Shown here: piece by piece, positions 1 through 8,528 of the stretch
Position numbering within the stretch: position 1 is the stretch's first letter
How the letters are laid out: the number at the start of each line of letters is the position of its first letter
DNA from: Xanthobacteraceae bacterium
GTDB lineage: Bacteria; Pseudomonadota; Alphaproteobacteria; Rhizobiales; Xanthobacteraceae
Reading direction: 5' to 3'
Length of the DNA: 64,000 nucleotides
Assembly (NCBI GenBank): GCA_019746355.1
Contig: JAIESC010000010.1
Coordinates: 69,509-133,508 of the forward strand
The notes under the pieces: generated by a model
Database searches by the model: none
Told to the model about the DNA's origin: nothing
What the model saw: only the letters and a program-made list of their open reading frames with translations
Translations under genes and position numbers: made by a program

Positions 1-684
1 CTCGTCACCAACCGCGGATCGGCAAGCCTCGCCGTGGTCGATGCGCAGACCTTGAAGACGAAAGAGGTGTTCAAGGTCGGGCCCAAACCGAACGGCGTTG
101 CGCTCGTCGCCGCGCGACGGCTCGCGATTGCCGCCTGCATTGGCGACGACACGCACGGCCCGACGCTTGAAGTCTTGAGCCTGAATGGCGGACAACGCCA
201 CTCGTTGGCCCTGCCGGGACGGCCGCGCTGGTGCGTCACCGATGCGGCAGGCGGGAGCGTGTTCCTCGCGATCCGCGAGCCGTCGATGGTGCTTTGCGCT
301 CGCCTGCCGGATTTGCAGGACGTCCAGCATTGGCGGGTGCCGTCCGGCGGCGCGCATGGTCTCGATATCGATCACCGGCGCGGACGCCTCTATGTGGCGT
401 GCGACGACGAAGCCCTGGTGGAGGTGGACAGCAGTTCGGGAAAGGTCACCAACCAGTGGCCGATCGCCGGCGCGCCGGACGTGACCTTCGTCAACCCCGC
501 GACGGACCTGGTGCATGTGGCGATCGGCGAGCCTGGGCTTGTGCAATCGATCGATCCGCGCACCGGCGGCACGGTGCGGCTCGACACCGCGCCAGGCGCG
601 CATACCACCGCGCTCGTCCCACCGGACCGGCTCTATGTGTTCTCGCCGTCGGATGGCGCGGCGCTGGTGCTCGCGGACGTTTGA
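1..684 (+). CDS. YVTN/beta-propeller repeat protein, 5' end outside window
   Basis: The open frame runs in from the left edge without a start, so the N-terminus is missing; TGA ends it at 684. About 227 residues are visible. They show blade-like repeats typical of YVTN/NHL propellers: LVTNRGSASLAVVDAQT, then GLDIDHRRGRLYVACDDE, then NPATDLVHVAIGEPG followed by a VQSIDPRTGG turn. Such proteins are usually periplasmic and serve as binding or scaffold modules. The gene heads a co-directional series (DUF1259 protein, small secreted protein, ABC ATPase, ABC permease, secreted protein), so it is probably the extracytoplasmic partner of that exporter. Substrate unknown. Confidence 0.75.
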   Translation, partial: LVTNRGSASLAVVDAQTLKTKEVFKVGPKPNGVALVAARRLAIAACIGDDTHGPTLEVLSLNGGQRHSLALPGRPRWCVTDAAGGSVFLAIREPSMVLCARLPDLQDVQHWRVPSGGAHGLDIDHRRGRLYVACDDEALVEVDSSSGKVTNQWPIAGAPDVTFVNPATDLVHVAIGEPGLVQSIDPRTGGTVRLDTAPGAHTTALVPPDRLYVFSPSDGAALVLADV

Positions 685-783
685 TCAGGGCAAATGACCA
701 TGCTCGACGACGGAACCGGCATGCCGATGGGCCGTTCGAGGCTTAAGCAGGCAAGAGGGGGCGTACTGGAAGAGGAGAAGACC

Positions 784-1704
784 ATGCGACGCACTCTCGG
801 AATTCTCACAACGGCGATCCTTCTGGCATCGCTCGCCGCGGGCGCTCACGCCCAGCAGCAAGCGCAGCAGATCGACTGGGACAAGGTCGATGCCGCCTTC
901 GGCCGCAAGGCCGCGGCTGTGGCCGGCGACGTGCACCGCTACGGCTTCCCGCGCACCGACCTGAGCGTGGCCGTCGATGGCGTGACCATCAGACCCGCCT
1001 TTGCGCTGGGCGGCTGGATTGCGCTGAAGCCGGCTCATGGCGGCGTCATGGCGATGGGCGACCTCGTGCTGCTCGAAACCGAGATCAATCCGGTGCTGAC
1101 CAGGCTGATCGAGGGCGGGCTCGAGATCACCGCCATCCACAATCACGTGCTGCGCGGCAATCCCGCCACGTTCTACATGCATGTCGGCGGCCGCGGCGAT
1201 CCGGTGAGGGTTGCGACCGCGATCCGCAATGCGCTTGCGGAGAGCAAGACGCCGCTTGCGCCTGCCACCACCGGCGCGGCTCCGGCCGCAGCGCCGCCGG
1301 CGATCGATCTCGACACCGCGCAGCTTGACCAGATCATCGGCGTGAAGGGCCAGTCGAACGGCGGCGTCTATCAGTTCGGCGTGCCGCGCCGCGACCCCGT
1401 CACGGAGCATGATGTGGAGATCGCGCCTGCCGGCCCGATGGGCGTCGCGACCGCGATCAACTTCCAGCCCACCGGGGGAGGGAAGGCCGCGATCACCGGT
1501 GACTTTGTGCTCACAGGCGAGGAAGTGAACCCGGTGATCAAGGCGCTGCGCGCCGGCGGCATCGAGGTCACCGCGATCCACAGCCACATGCTGACCGAGC
1601 AGCCGCGGCTCATCTTCATGCACTTCTGGGCGAATGACGACGCGCTGAAGCTGGCGCGCGGCTTGCGCGCCGCCATCGACAGGACCGCGAGCAGGACGAA
1701 CTGA
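784..1704 (+). CDS. secreted DUF1259 (LppY/LpqO family) protein
   Basis: The 306-residue protein starts at the ATG preceded by gaagaggagaag; the frame is open further up to 694 but lacks a good ribosome site there. The N-terminus is a classic signal peptide (MRRTLGILTTAILLASLAAGAHAQ). Two tandem copies of the DUF1259 unit follow, at roughly residues 25-155 and 178-300. Each has a gDLVLLETEINPV or gDFVLTGEEVNPV strand and a ITAIHNH or VTAIHSH histidine motif. An Ala/Pro-rich linker separates them. The family is exported in actinobacteria and proteobacteria; its biochemical role is not established. The paired histidines suggest metal binding (inference). Confidence 0.8.
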   Translation: MRRTLGILTTAILLASLAAGAHAQQQAQQIDWDKVDAAFGRKAAAVAGDVHRYGFPRTDLSVAVDGVTIRPAFALGGWIALKPAHGGVMAMGDLVLLETEINPVLTRLIEGGLEITAIHNHVLRGNPATFYMHVGGRGDPVRVATAIRNALAESKTPLAPATTGAAPAAAPPAIDLDTAQLDQIIGVKGQSNGGVYQFGVPRRDPVTEHDVEIAPAGPMGVATAINFQPTGGGKAAITGDFVLTGEEVNPVIKALRAGGIEVTAIHSHMLTEQPRLIFMHFWANDDALKLARGLRAAIDRTASRTN

Positions 1705-1708
1705 AACT

Positions 1709-2104
1709 ATGGCTCGACGTTTCCGTTCCATCGTCGCCGCCGCGTTCGCGGTGACGCTCGCAGCCCAAGGTCTCGCCGCCGAAAAATTTCGGCGGCTGAC
1801 CGGGGCGCAGATTCAAGCGCGCTTTGCCGGCATGGAATTGAGCGACGGCGTGCACTGGCGCGATCGGTACGCACGGGACGGAACGCTGACGAGCCAATCC
1901 ATGGGCAGGCCCCGGTCCGGAAAGTGGCATGTCGACAACGATCAGCTCTGCCTCGATCTCGGGGCGGATTCCGGCGGCTGCTACGAGGTCTGGCTTGCCG
2001 GCAGCAAAGTCGAATTCAGGCGGGAGGGCATCGACGGCGCCATGCTGGAGGGAAATCTCGCCAGGCCCGCCTCGGGTCGTCAGACCACACGTGAGCCAAG
2101 ATGA
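1709..2104 (+). CDS. small secreted protein of unknown function
   Basis: A 131-residue protein begins 4 nt after the DUF1259 stop. It has a signal peptide (MARRFRSIVAAAFAVTLAAQGLAA) and a mature part of about 105 residues. The mature part contains LTGAQIQARFAGMELSDGVHW, a GKWHVDNDQLCLDLG strand and one cysteine pair (LCLD and GGCYE). Small secreted proteins with this LTG-aqI-x-x-x-f-x-G-x-x-x-x-dg-x-x-w layout occur often in Hyphomicrobiales, sometimes beside redox or heme proteins, but I cannot assign a function. Its stop overlaps the next start (ATGA at 2101-2104), implying translational coupling with the ABC ATPase. Confidence 0.65.
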   Translation: MARRFRSIVAAAFAVTLAAQGLAAEKFRRLTGAQIQARFAGMELSDGVHWRDRYARDGTLTSQSMGRPRSGKWHVDNDQLCLDLGADSGGCYEVWLAGSKVEFRREGIDGAMLEGNLARPASGRQTTREPR

Positions 2105-2889
2105 TTTTCCACGGCCGGGAGCCAGGAAATCTTCGACTGGTCGGCGCAACGGGCGAGCCGGTCGCGATGCAGACGCTGGACGACGCGCCGTTGCTGCAGG
2201 TCGCTTCGCTGGCCAAGCGCTTTGGCGACCAGGTTGCGCTGGACGATGTCTCGTTCGCGGTTCGCGAGGGCGAGGTGCTGGGCCTGATCGGACCCAACGG
2301 GGCCGGAAAAACCACGCTGCTCGAAGCGATGGCCGGGCTCATTGCCGCGGACACCGGCGCGGTTTCGTGGCGGAACACCAGGATCGCGCCAGCGCAGCGC
2401 CGCGACGTGATGTTCTACGTTCCCGACGGCATCAGGCCGTACGGCGATCAGTACGTGGCGCGGGTGCTGGCCTTCATGGCGGGGGTCTATGGCCGGACGC
2501 AGGACGACACCGCGAGCGCTGTCGCAAAGGTCGGCCTCCAGCCGGCACTCTCCCAACGCGTCGCCGCGCTGTCGAAAGGGTTCCATCGCCGCCTGATGCT
2601 GGCGCTCGGCATGCTCGCGCCGCATCCCCTGCTGCTCATGGATGAGCCCTTCGACGGCTTCGACCTCAGGCAGACCCGCGAGATGATGGCGGTGCTTCGC
2701 CGCGAGGCGGCGCAGGGCCGCACGCTGCTTCTCTCCATTCACCAGCTGACCGACGCCGAACGGATGTGCGACCGCTTCGTGCTGCTTTCGGCCGGCAAGG
2801 TGCGCGGCGCGGGAACGCTCGGCGAGCTTCGGGCGCGGGTGGGCGCGCCCGATGCCGGGCTGGAGGAGGTGTTCCTTGCGCTCGCCTGA
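2101..2889 (+). CDS. ABC exporter ATP-binding protein
   Basis: This is a 262-residue ATPase of the ABC-2 type. Walker A GPNGAGKTT lies at residues 64-72 and Walker B LLLMDEP around residue 180. The signature motif is degenerate, reading LSKGFHRRLML where LSGGQ is usual; Gld/Nod-type exporters commonly vary here. The ATG overlaps the upstream stop (ATGA). A second ATG at 2167 would give a shorter and more typical N-terminus. It should power the permease encoded immediately downstream. The signature variation suggests an export ATPase of narrow specificity rather than an importer. Confidence 0.85.
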   Translation: MIFHGREPGNLRLVGATGEPVAMQTLDDAPLLQVASLAKRFGDQVALDDVSFAVREGEVLGLIGPNGAGKTTLLEAMAGLIAADTGAVSWRNTRIAPAQRRDVMFYVPDGIRPYGDQYVARVLAFMAGVYGRTQDDTASAVAKVGLQPALSQRVAALSKGFHRRLMLALGMLAPHPLLLMDEPFDGFDLRQTREMMAVLRREAAQGRTLLLSIHQLTDAERMCDRFVLLSAGKVRGAGTLGELRARVGAPDAGLEEVFLALA

Positions 2890-4255
2890 CCGGTTGACCT
2901 TCACGCCGCTGCGACCGGCTCTCGTCAAGGAGCTGTGGGCGCTTGCGGGTGGGCGCGCGCTCTGGACGCTGCTGCTGCTCATCTGTCCGCTGGTCGGGTT
3001 CAGCTTCATTCAGGCGCTCCAGCTTTACAGCGAAGCGAGCAGCGCCGCGCAGGATTCGCCCGTCGCCGCGAGCGGGCTTTCGCCGCTGGACGGCATTCTT
3101 GTGCCGACGCTGGGCAGCTTCTATGTCGCGATCACGCTGCTGTTTCCGTTTGTCGCGATCCGCGCGCTCGGCGACGAAAAGGAAACCGGAGCACTCCGCC
3201 TCCTGGTGCAACTGCCATACCGGGTCTCGACGCTGATCGGCATCAAGCTTGCCGCAGTGGCGGCAGCCTGGCTGGTTGCGGCGGCGATCGCCGCGTCCGC
3301 GCTGGCGATCTGGTGGATGCTCGGCGGCCATGTCGGCGTTGCCGAGCTGGCCAATCTTGCCGCCGGCCATCTGCTCTACGGACTGCTGATCGGCTCGATC
3401 GCGCTGTTCGCTTCGGCGATCGCCGAATCCTCGGCCACCGCTGCGATCATCACGCTGGCTTTCACGATCGGATCCTGGGTGCTCGATTTCACGACCGCGG
3501 GAAGCTCCGGCATCGCGGGCCTCCTTTCGCACCTGTCTTTGACGCCGGCATTGCGAACGTTCGAGACCGGGCTCCTCTCCGCCGGTCTGGTGGTGGGGAT
3601 CATTGCGACGATTGGCGGATTTTGCGCCTTGGCGGCCATCTGGCTGCCGCCGGGTGTTGCGTTTCGCAGCAAGCTCCTGCGCTCGATCGTCTGCATCGCC
3701 GTGGTTGCGACCGCGCTGGGCTTTGCCTCCACGCTGCGCGCCACGTTCGACGTCACCGAAGACCAGCGCAATTCCTTCCCCTTGGCCGATCAGCAGTCGC
3801 TGTCGCAACTCAAGGCGCCGTTGCGGATCACCGTGCATCTGTCGGTGGAGGACCCGCGCTACGCCGATCTCAAGCGCAACGTGCTGGCGAAGCTCGAACG
3901 CGTCATGCCGAACGTGACGGTCCGGTTTGCGGAAGGCCTGTTCAGTCCTCGCATCAACCCGAACGATGATCGTTACGGCGAGGTGACGTATGTCTATGGC
4001 CAGCGATCGGACATGAGCCGCTCGACCAGCCACCGCGAAATTCTGCCGCTGATCTACGCGCTCGCGGGCACCGAGCCGCCGGCACCGCTTTCGGCTCCCG
4101 ACTATCCGGGCTACCCGCTCGTCGCGAAAGCGGAGTGGGCCTTGCCGTGGTTCTTCGGCGGCTTGCCGCTGCTGATCGTTCTCGGCTGGTGGTGGAGCCG
4201 CCGCCCTCCGGACATTTCACACCTCACGCAACATCGAGATGGAGGCCATCCATGA
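2876..4255 (+). CDS. ABC-2 permease with GldG-like periplasmic domain
   Basis: About 459 residues from a TTG at 2876, which sits 5-7 nt after a GGAGGAGG run; an in-frame start at 2852 with poorer spacing is also possible. The first ~280 residues have six or so hydrophobic segments and the ABC-2 feature ALGDEKETGALRLLVQLP. After a helix near residue 285, a periplasmic stretch (FDVTEDQRNSFPLADQ, then LRITVHLSVEDPRYADLK) resembles the GldG/ABC_transp_aux module. The protein ends with a helix, ALPWFFGGLPLLIVLGWWW. It therefore looks like a GldF-GldG fusion. It overlaps the ATPase end and the next gene (ATGA at 4252). Confidence 0.75.
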   Translation: MRSPDRLTFTPLRPALVKELWALAGGRALWTLLLLICPLVGFSFIQALQLYSEASSAAQDSPVAASGLSPLDGILVPTLGSFYVAITLLFPFVAIRALGDEKETGALRLLVQLPYRVSTLIGIKLAAVAAAWLVAAAIAASALAIWWMLGGHVGVAELANLAAGHLLYGLLIGSIALFASAIAESSATAAIITLAFTIGSWVLDFTTAGSSGIAGLLSHLSLTPALRTFETGLLSAGLVVGIIATIGGFCALAAIWLPPGVAFRSKLLRSIVCIAVVATALGFASTLRATFDVTEDQRNSFPLADQQSLSQLKAPLRITVHLSVEDPRYADLKRNVLAKLERVMPNVTVRFAEGLFSPRINPNDDRYGEVTYVYGQRSDMSRSTSHREILPLIYALAGTEPPAPLSAPDYPGYPLVAKAEWALPWFFGGLPLLIVLGWWWSRRPPDISHLTQHRDGGHP

Positions 4256-4971
4256 TCGCATCCAGGGCCACGATCCTCGCACTGTTGACCGGCGCGCTGG
4301 TCATCGCCGCGTTTCCGCTCGCGGCCGAACCTCTGACCGTTGATCTCTCGGCGGAGACCGTGGGCGCCGAGCCGAAATCGTTCGTCAGCGTCGTCGGGAT
4401 CTGGCGGATCGAGCAGGAAGGCGGCAAGAAGGTTGTGGCGGTCGACGGACGGCAATGGAAAGAGGGGCAGTCCTCGGCCGGTGTCGCCGACAAGGCCCGC
4501 GCGCTTTACGGCGACCGCTACGCGGAGTTTCTCGACCGGGTGCAGGCCTATGCCTATTTCCCCTATGCCGTGGCGCGAGACGTGCAGGATTTCAAGGGCG
4601 GCGAAATCAGCGTCCGCTTCGAAGGAATTTCCGGCCGCATCGACCAGGGGGCGGGCATCCTGTTCAATCTCAAGACCAACGGCGACTACCTGACGGTTCG
4701 CGCCAATCCGCTCGAGAACAATCTGGTGCTGTGGAAATTCGAAAAGGGCAAGCGTTCTTCGGTGAAGTGGATTCGCAACACGCCGACTCCCAGCCGCGTG
4801 TGGCATGAGTTGAAGGTCCGCATTGCCGGCACCAAGGTCGAAGGCTACCTCAACGGCAAGCTTTATCTCGAGCAGACGCTGGCCGAGCCGGTTTCCGGGC
4901 GCGTCGGGCTGTGGTCGAAGGCGGACAGCTACGTCTTTTTCGACCGCTATACGGCGGCGCCTTCGAACTGA
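4252..4971 (+). CDS. secreted concanavalin-like (DUF1080-type) protein
   Basis: The 239-residue protein has a signal peptide (MIASRATILALLTGALVIAA) ending near AAEP. The mature part reads as a jelly-roll domain of the DUF1080/3-keto-disaccharide hydrolase or laminin-G type: FKGGEISVRFEGISGRIDQG, AGILFNLKTNGDYLTVRANP, then WHELKVRIAGTKVEGYLNGK and SGRVGLWSKADSYVFFDRY. The start overlaps the permease stop (ATGA), so it is the last gene of the exporter operon. A carbohydrate- or polymer-binding role at the envelope is likely, but no catalytic residues could be assigned. The next 564 bp hold no convincing gene. Confidence 0.7.
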   Translation: MIASRATILALLTGALVIAAFPLAAEPLTVDLSAETVGAEPKSFVSVVGIWRIEQEGGKKVVAVDGRQWKEGQSSAGVADKARALYGDRYAEFLDRVQAYAYFPYAVARDVQDFKGGEISVRFEGISGRIDQGAGILFNLKTNGDYLTVRANPLENNLVLWKFEKGKRSSVKWIRNTPTPSRVWHELKVRIAGTKVEGYLNGKLYLEQTLAEPVSGRVGLWSKADSYVFFDRYTAAPSN

Positions 4972-5009
4972 GGCGCGTTCGTCAGCGTGCGGGGCGGGCG
5001 GCCGCGGGG

Positions 5010-5047
5010 TTGACACCGTGTTCTCTTTTTGTTCTATAGTCCCTATC
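5010..5047 (+). promoter_or_regulatory. SOS-box promoter of structured element A
   Basis: TTGACA at 5010-5015 is followed by TATAGT at 5035-5040. Inside the spacer, GTTC-N7-GTTC occupies 5020-5034, which is GAAC-N7-GAAC on the other strand. That is the LexA operator described for alphaproteobacteria (established knowledge). Bound LexA would cover the promoter. The same arrangement is found upstream of element B at 50471-50505. Confidence 0.7.
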
Positions 5048-5095
5048 CTGCTCAATCGAGGACGTCGTCGATCGCGACATTCGACGAGGGAGCAG

Positions 5096-5402
5096 GATGC
5101 GGTGCCCGACAACTGGCATCGCGTTGGAGCGCCGGGAGGCGCCGGGCCCCTCGCAAGGGCCCCGCGCCCCGGGACCCCCACCCCCCTCAAAGCCTATGGG
5201 TCCCGGAATCTTGGCGCGGGATCGGCCGATCGCAAGGCCGGTCCGGGAGCTTCGCACGCTCCCGGCGCCTCTCGGCGCTCCAACCCCTCTTTTCGAGGGG
5301 AAGGAAAAGCGGTCCCCGCGGAGGCGGGGAGGGAAACGGCGGGCCGGCCCGGGCGCCCGAATAGAAGGCCCGGGGCGATGAAGCGTGTCTGCCGGGCTGT
5401 TT
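5096..5402 (+). ncRNA. structured non-coding element A (four-arm multibranch RNA)
   Basis: A long helix (5124-5143 with 5264-5283, one G-U) closes a loop made of four contiguous hairpins. Arm 1 is 5144-5149/5157-5162. Arm 2 is 5162-5177/5198-5219, in two parts. Arm 3 is 5219-5227/5236-5244, with one U-G. Arm 4 is 5245-5250/5258-5263. A 5' helix GATGC/GCATC (5096-5100/5116-5120) precedes it. A hairpin CCCCTC/GAGGGG (5284-5289/5295-5300) and TCCCCGC/GCGGGGA (5313-5319/5324-5330) follow. A weak GCCCGG/CCGGGC stem with TGTTT at 5368-5402 may end it. Element B has the same plan with different arm sequences. Reading frames through it (ALERREAPGP...) are low-complexity, and I do not call them genes. 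Confidence 0.65.
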
Positions 5403-5473
5403 GACAGGTGAATACGTGATGCGTGCGCAGAACGGGTTGCCCGCCCAGCGGGCTTGTCCGGTCGGGCCAAGCG

Positions 5474-6555
<1,082 letters not shown>

Positions 6556-6589
6556 TCCAAGGCGGATCACCCCCCTGTCGGATCGTTCA

Positions 6590-6617
6590 ACGGGCCCGCC
6601 TTGGCGGGCCCGTTTTT
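6590..6617 (+). terminator. Rho-independent terminator of ilvC
   Basis: ACGGGCCCGCC (6590-6600) pairs with GGCGGGCCCGT (6603-6613) across a 2-nt gap, followed by a T run to 6617. It lies 35 nt after the ilvC stop. Confidence 0.9.
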
Positions 6618-6807
6618 CATGGCAAGGGCGCCGCAGTGGGCGGCAGACGGAGCCTGCGGCGGTGTAGGGAACCCTCTAACCTTGCTGACAAAACTTTAAT
6701 CTCGCGCCTGCGCGCCGCCCTTGCCTTGCCACGATTATTGCAGAATGATGACAGTCGGTTCCGCCGCCGGCCGTAATTGTGTCAGCCCCGGGCGCGGCAC
6801 CCGTAAC

Positions 6808-8526
6808 ATGCCGCCCGCACTTGCATTTTTCCGACGTCATTGGCTCGCCGTCCTGACCTTCGAGCGGCGCGGCATCGGATTTCTGGTGCTGGGCCTGCTG
6901 CATCTCGCGGCCCTCGGCATCCTGCTGCAGACCGAGGACGAACTGGTTCCCCGGATCATCTTCCTTTGCGCCTGGGTGCTGCTGAACAGCCTGTGGCTCG
7001 CGCTGCTGCGGCGGCCGGTGGTCGCCGCGTCCGCGTCGTTGATCGTGCTCGTCGTCCTGCTGCTCGCGTCGAAGTTCAAGCAGGACGTGCTCATCATGAG
7101 CGCCAACTTCCTCGACGTCCTGCTGATCGACGCCGATACCCTGTCCTTCCTCATGACGGTCTATCCCAATCTGCGCTGGTGGGTCGCGGGCTGCGCCGCC
7201 GTCGCCGTGCCGCTGATCGCGCTGTTCTGGTGGGTCGATCCGCTGCGCGTGCGGCTGCGCTGGGCGGCGCTCGGCGCGCTCGCCAGCGTGGCGGTCTTGA
7301 GTGCGCTGTCGCTCGCCAATCCGATGGAGCGCGACAAGGCCTTCGAGCCGGTGAATTTCATTTCGCAGTTCGCGCGCTCGGGCGTGCTGGCGGCGGTCGA
7401 TCTGTCCACGCGCGGCCTGCTCGACGCCGAGGCCGCCGTCCGCGACCGGCTGCCCGCGGTCGTGCCCGCGGCCTGCCCGCTGACGCAGCGCCTGCCGCAC
7501 ATCGTCATGGTGCTCGACGAGTCGAGCTTCGACATCGGCGCGGTCCCCGGCATCGAGGTCCCGGCGAACTACCACAGTCACTTCCGCTCGTTCGACGGCA
7601 AGAACCGCAGCCTGCTGGTCGAAGGCGCGGGCGGGCCCACCTGGTACACCGAATACAATGTGCTCAGCGGGCTGTCCGCGCGCTCGTTCGGCCACTTCGC
7701 CGAGTTCGTCACCCGCATCGCCGCGGGCCGCGTCACCCGCAGCCTGCCGAACGCGCTGCGCCCCTGCGGCTACACGAGCTTCAGCGTCTATCCCTGGCTC
7801 GGCGCGTTCCTCAGCGCGCGCGGGTTCCAGAAGACGCTCGGCATCGACCATTTTCTCGATGCGAAGGACCTCAACAGCAAAGAGGTCGAGACCGACGAGT
7901 TCTACTACAACTACGCCGCCGACCTGATCGCGCGCGAGAAGAAGAACGGCCCGGTGTTCGTCCTGAGCTACCTGATGGCGAACCACTTCCCGTGGAGCTA
8001 TCGCTGGCGGCCCGACCTCGCCAAGGACTGGCAGGACCTCGGCAACGGCTCGGTCAACGGCCATCGCGTCGACGAGTATCTGCGGCGGCAGGAGATCAGC
8101 GCGCGCGCCTATAAGGGCTTCGTCGAGCGGCTCAAGCGCGACTTCCCCGGCGAGCCGTTCCTGATCGTGCGCTTCGGCGATCATCAGCCGCTGTTCGCCA
8201 AGCATATCGTCGATCCCAAGCTCGACAGCGTCGCCATCGGCCGCCGCATCGACGCCGCCGACCCGCGCTATTTCACGACCTACTACGCCATCGACGCGCT
8301 GAACTTCCGTCCGGCGGACCTGTCATCGGCGGCAAGCGGTCTCGACGCGGCCTATCTGCCGCTGGTGGTGATGGAGGCTGCGGGCGTGCCGCTCGACGCC
8401 AGTTTCGCGGAACAGAAGCGCATCCTCGGCCGTTGCCACGGGCAGTTCTACCTGTGCGCGAACGGTGCCGAGGTCCGCCGCTTCAACCGGCTGCTGATCG
8501 ACGCGGGCCTGATCAAGCAGCTCTGA
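6808..8526 (+). CDS. membrane sulfatase / LTA-synthase-like transferase, copy 1
   Basis: About 572 residues from the ATG at 6808; the frame is open to 6721 and no clear ribosome site decides the start. The first ~200 residues form several membrane helices (LLHLAALGILLQTEDELV, then LIVLVVLLLASKF) with a conserved NFLDVLLIDADTLSFL segment. The extracytoplasmic alkaline-phosphatase-fold part has IVMVLDESSFD (metal site), GGPTWYTEYNVLSGLSARS carrying the probable Thr nucleophile, ANHFPW and VRFGDHQP. These are hallmarks of the LTA synthase/OpgB/EptA superfamily, which moves phosphoglycerol or phosphoethanolamine onto glycans. The acceptor is unknown. A paralogue follows after 2 nt. Confidence 0.8.
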   Translation: MPPALAFFRRHWLAVLTFERRGIGFLVLGLLHLAALGILLQTEDELVPRIIFLCAWVLLNSLWLALLRRPVVAASASLIVLVVLLLASKFKQDVLIMSANFLDVLLIDADTLSFLMTVYPNLRWWVAGCAAVAVPLIALFWWVDPLRVRLRWAALGALASVAVLSALSLANPMERDKAFEPVNFISQFARSGVLAAVDLSTRGLLDAEAAVRDRLPAVVPAACPLTQRLPHIVMVLDESSFDIGAVPGIEVPANYHSHFRSFDGKNRSLLVEGAGGPTWYTEYNVLSGLSARSFGHFAEFVTRIAAGRVTRSLPNALRPCGYTSFSVYPWLGAFLSARGFQKTLGIDHFLDAKDLNSKEVETDEFYYNYAADLIAREKKNGPVFVLSYLMANHFPWSYRWRPDLAKDWQDLGNGSVNGHRVDEYLRRQEISARAYKGFVERLKRDFPGEPFLIVRFGDHQPLFAKHIVDPKLDSVAIGRRIDAADPRYFTTYYAIDALNFRPADLSSAASGLDAAYLPLVVMEAAGVPLDASFAEQKRILGRCHGQFYLCANGAEVRRFNRLLIDAGLIKQL

Positions 8527-8528
8527 CC

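Noticed and set aside
2666..4033. Long minus-strand open frame of 455 codons
   Set aside because: It is antisense to the ABC ATPase and permease, is rich in Arg/Gln/Gly/Asp as expected of high-GC shadow frames, and has no recognisable motif.
5401..5430. TTGACA at 5401-5406 as an ilvC promoter
   Set aside because: No -10-like hexamer at 16-18 nt spacing; the sequence there is GC-rich. The ilvC promoter was not located.
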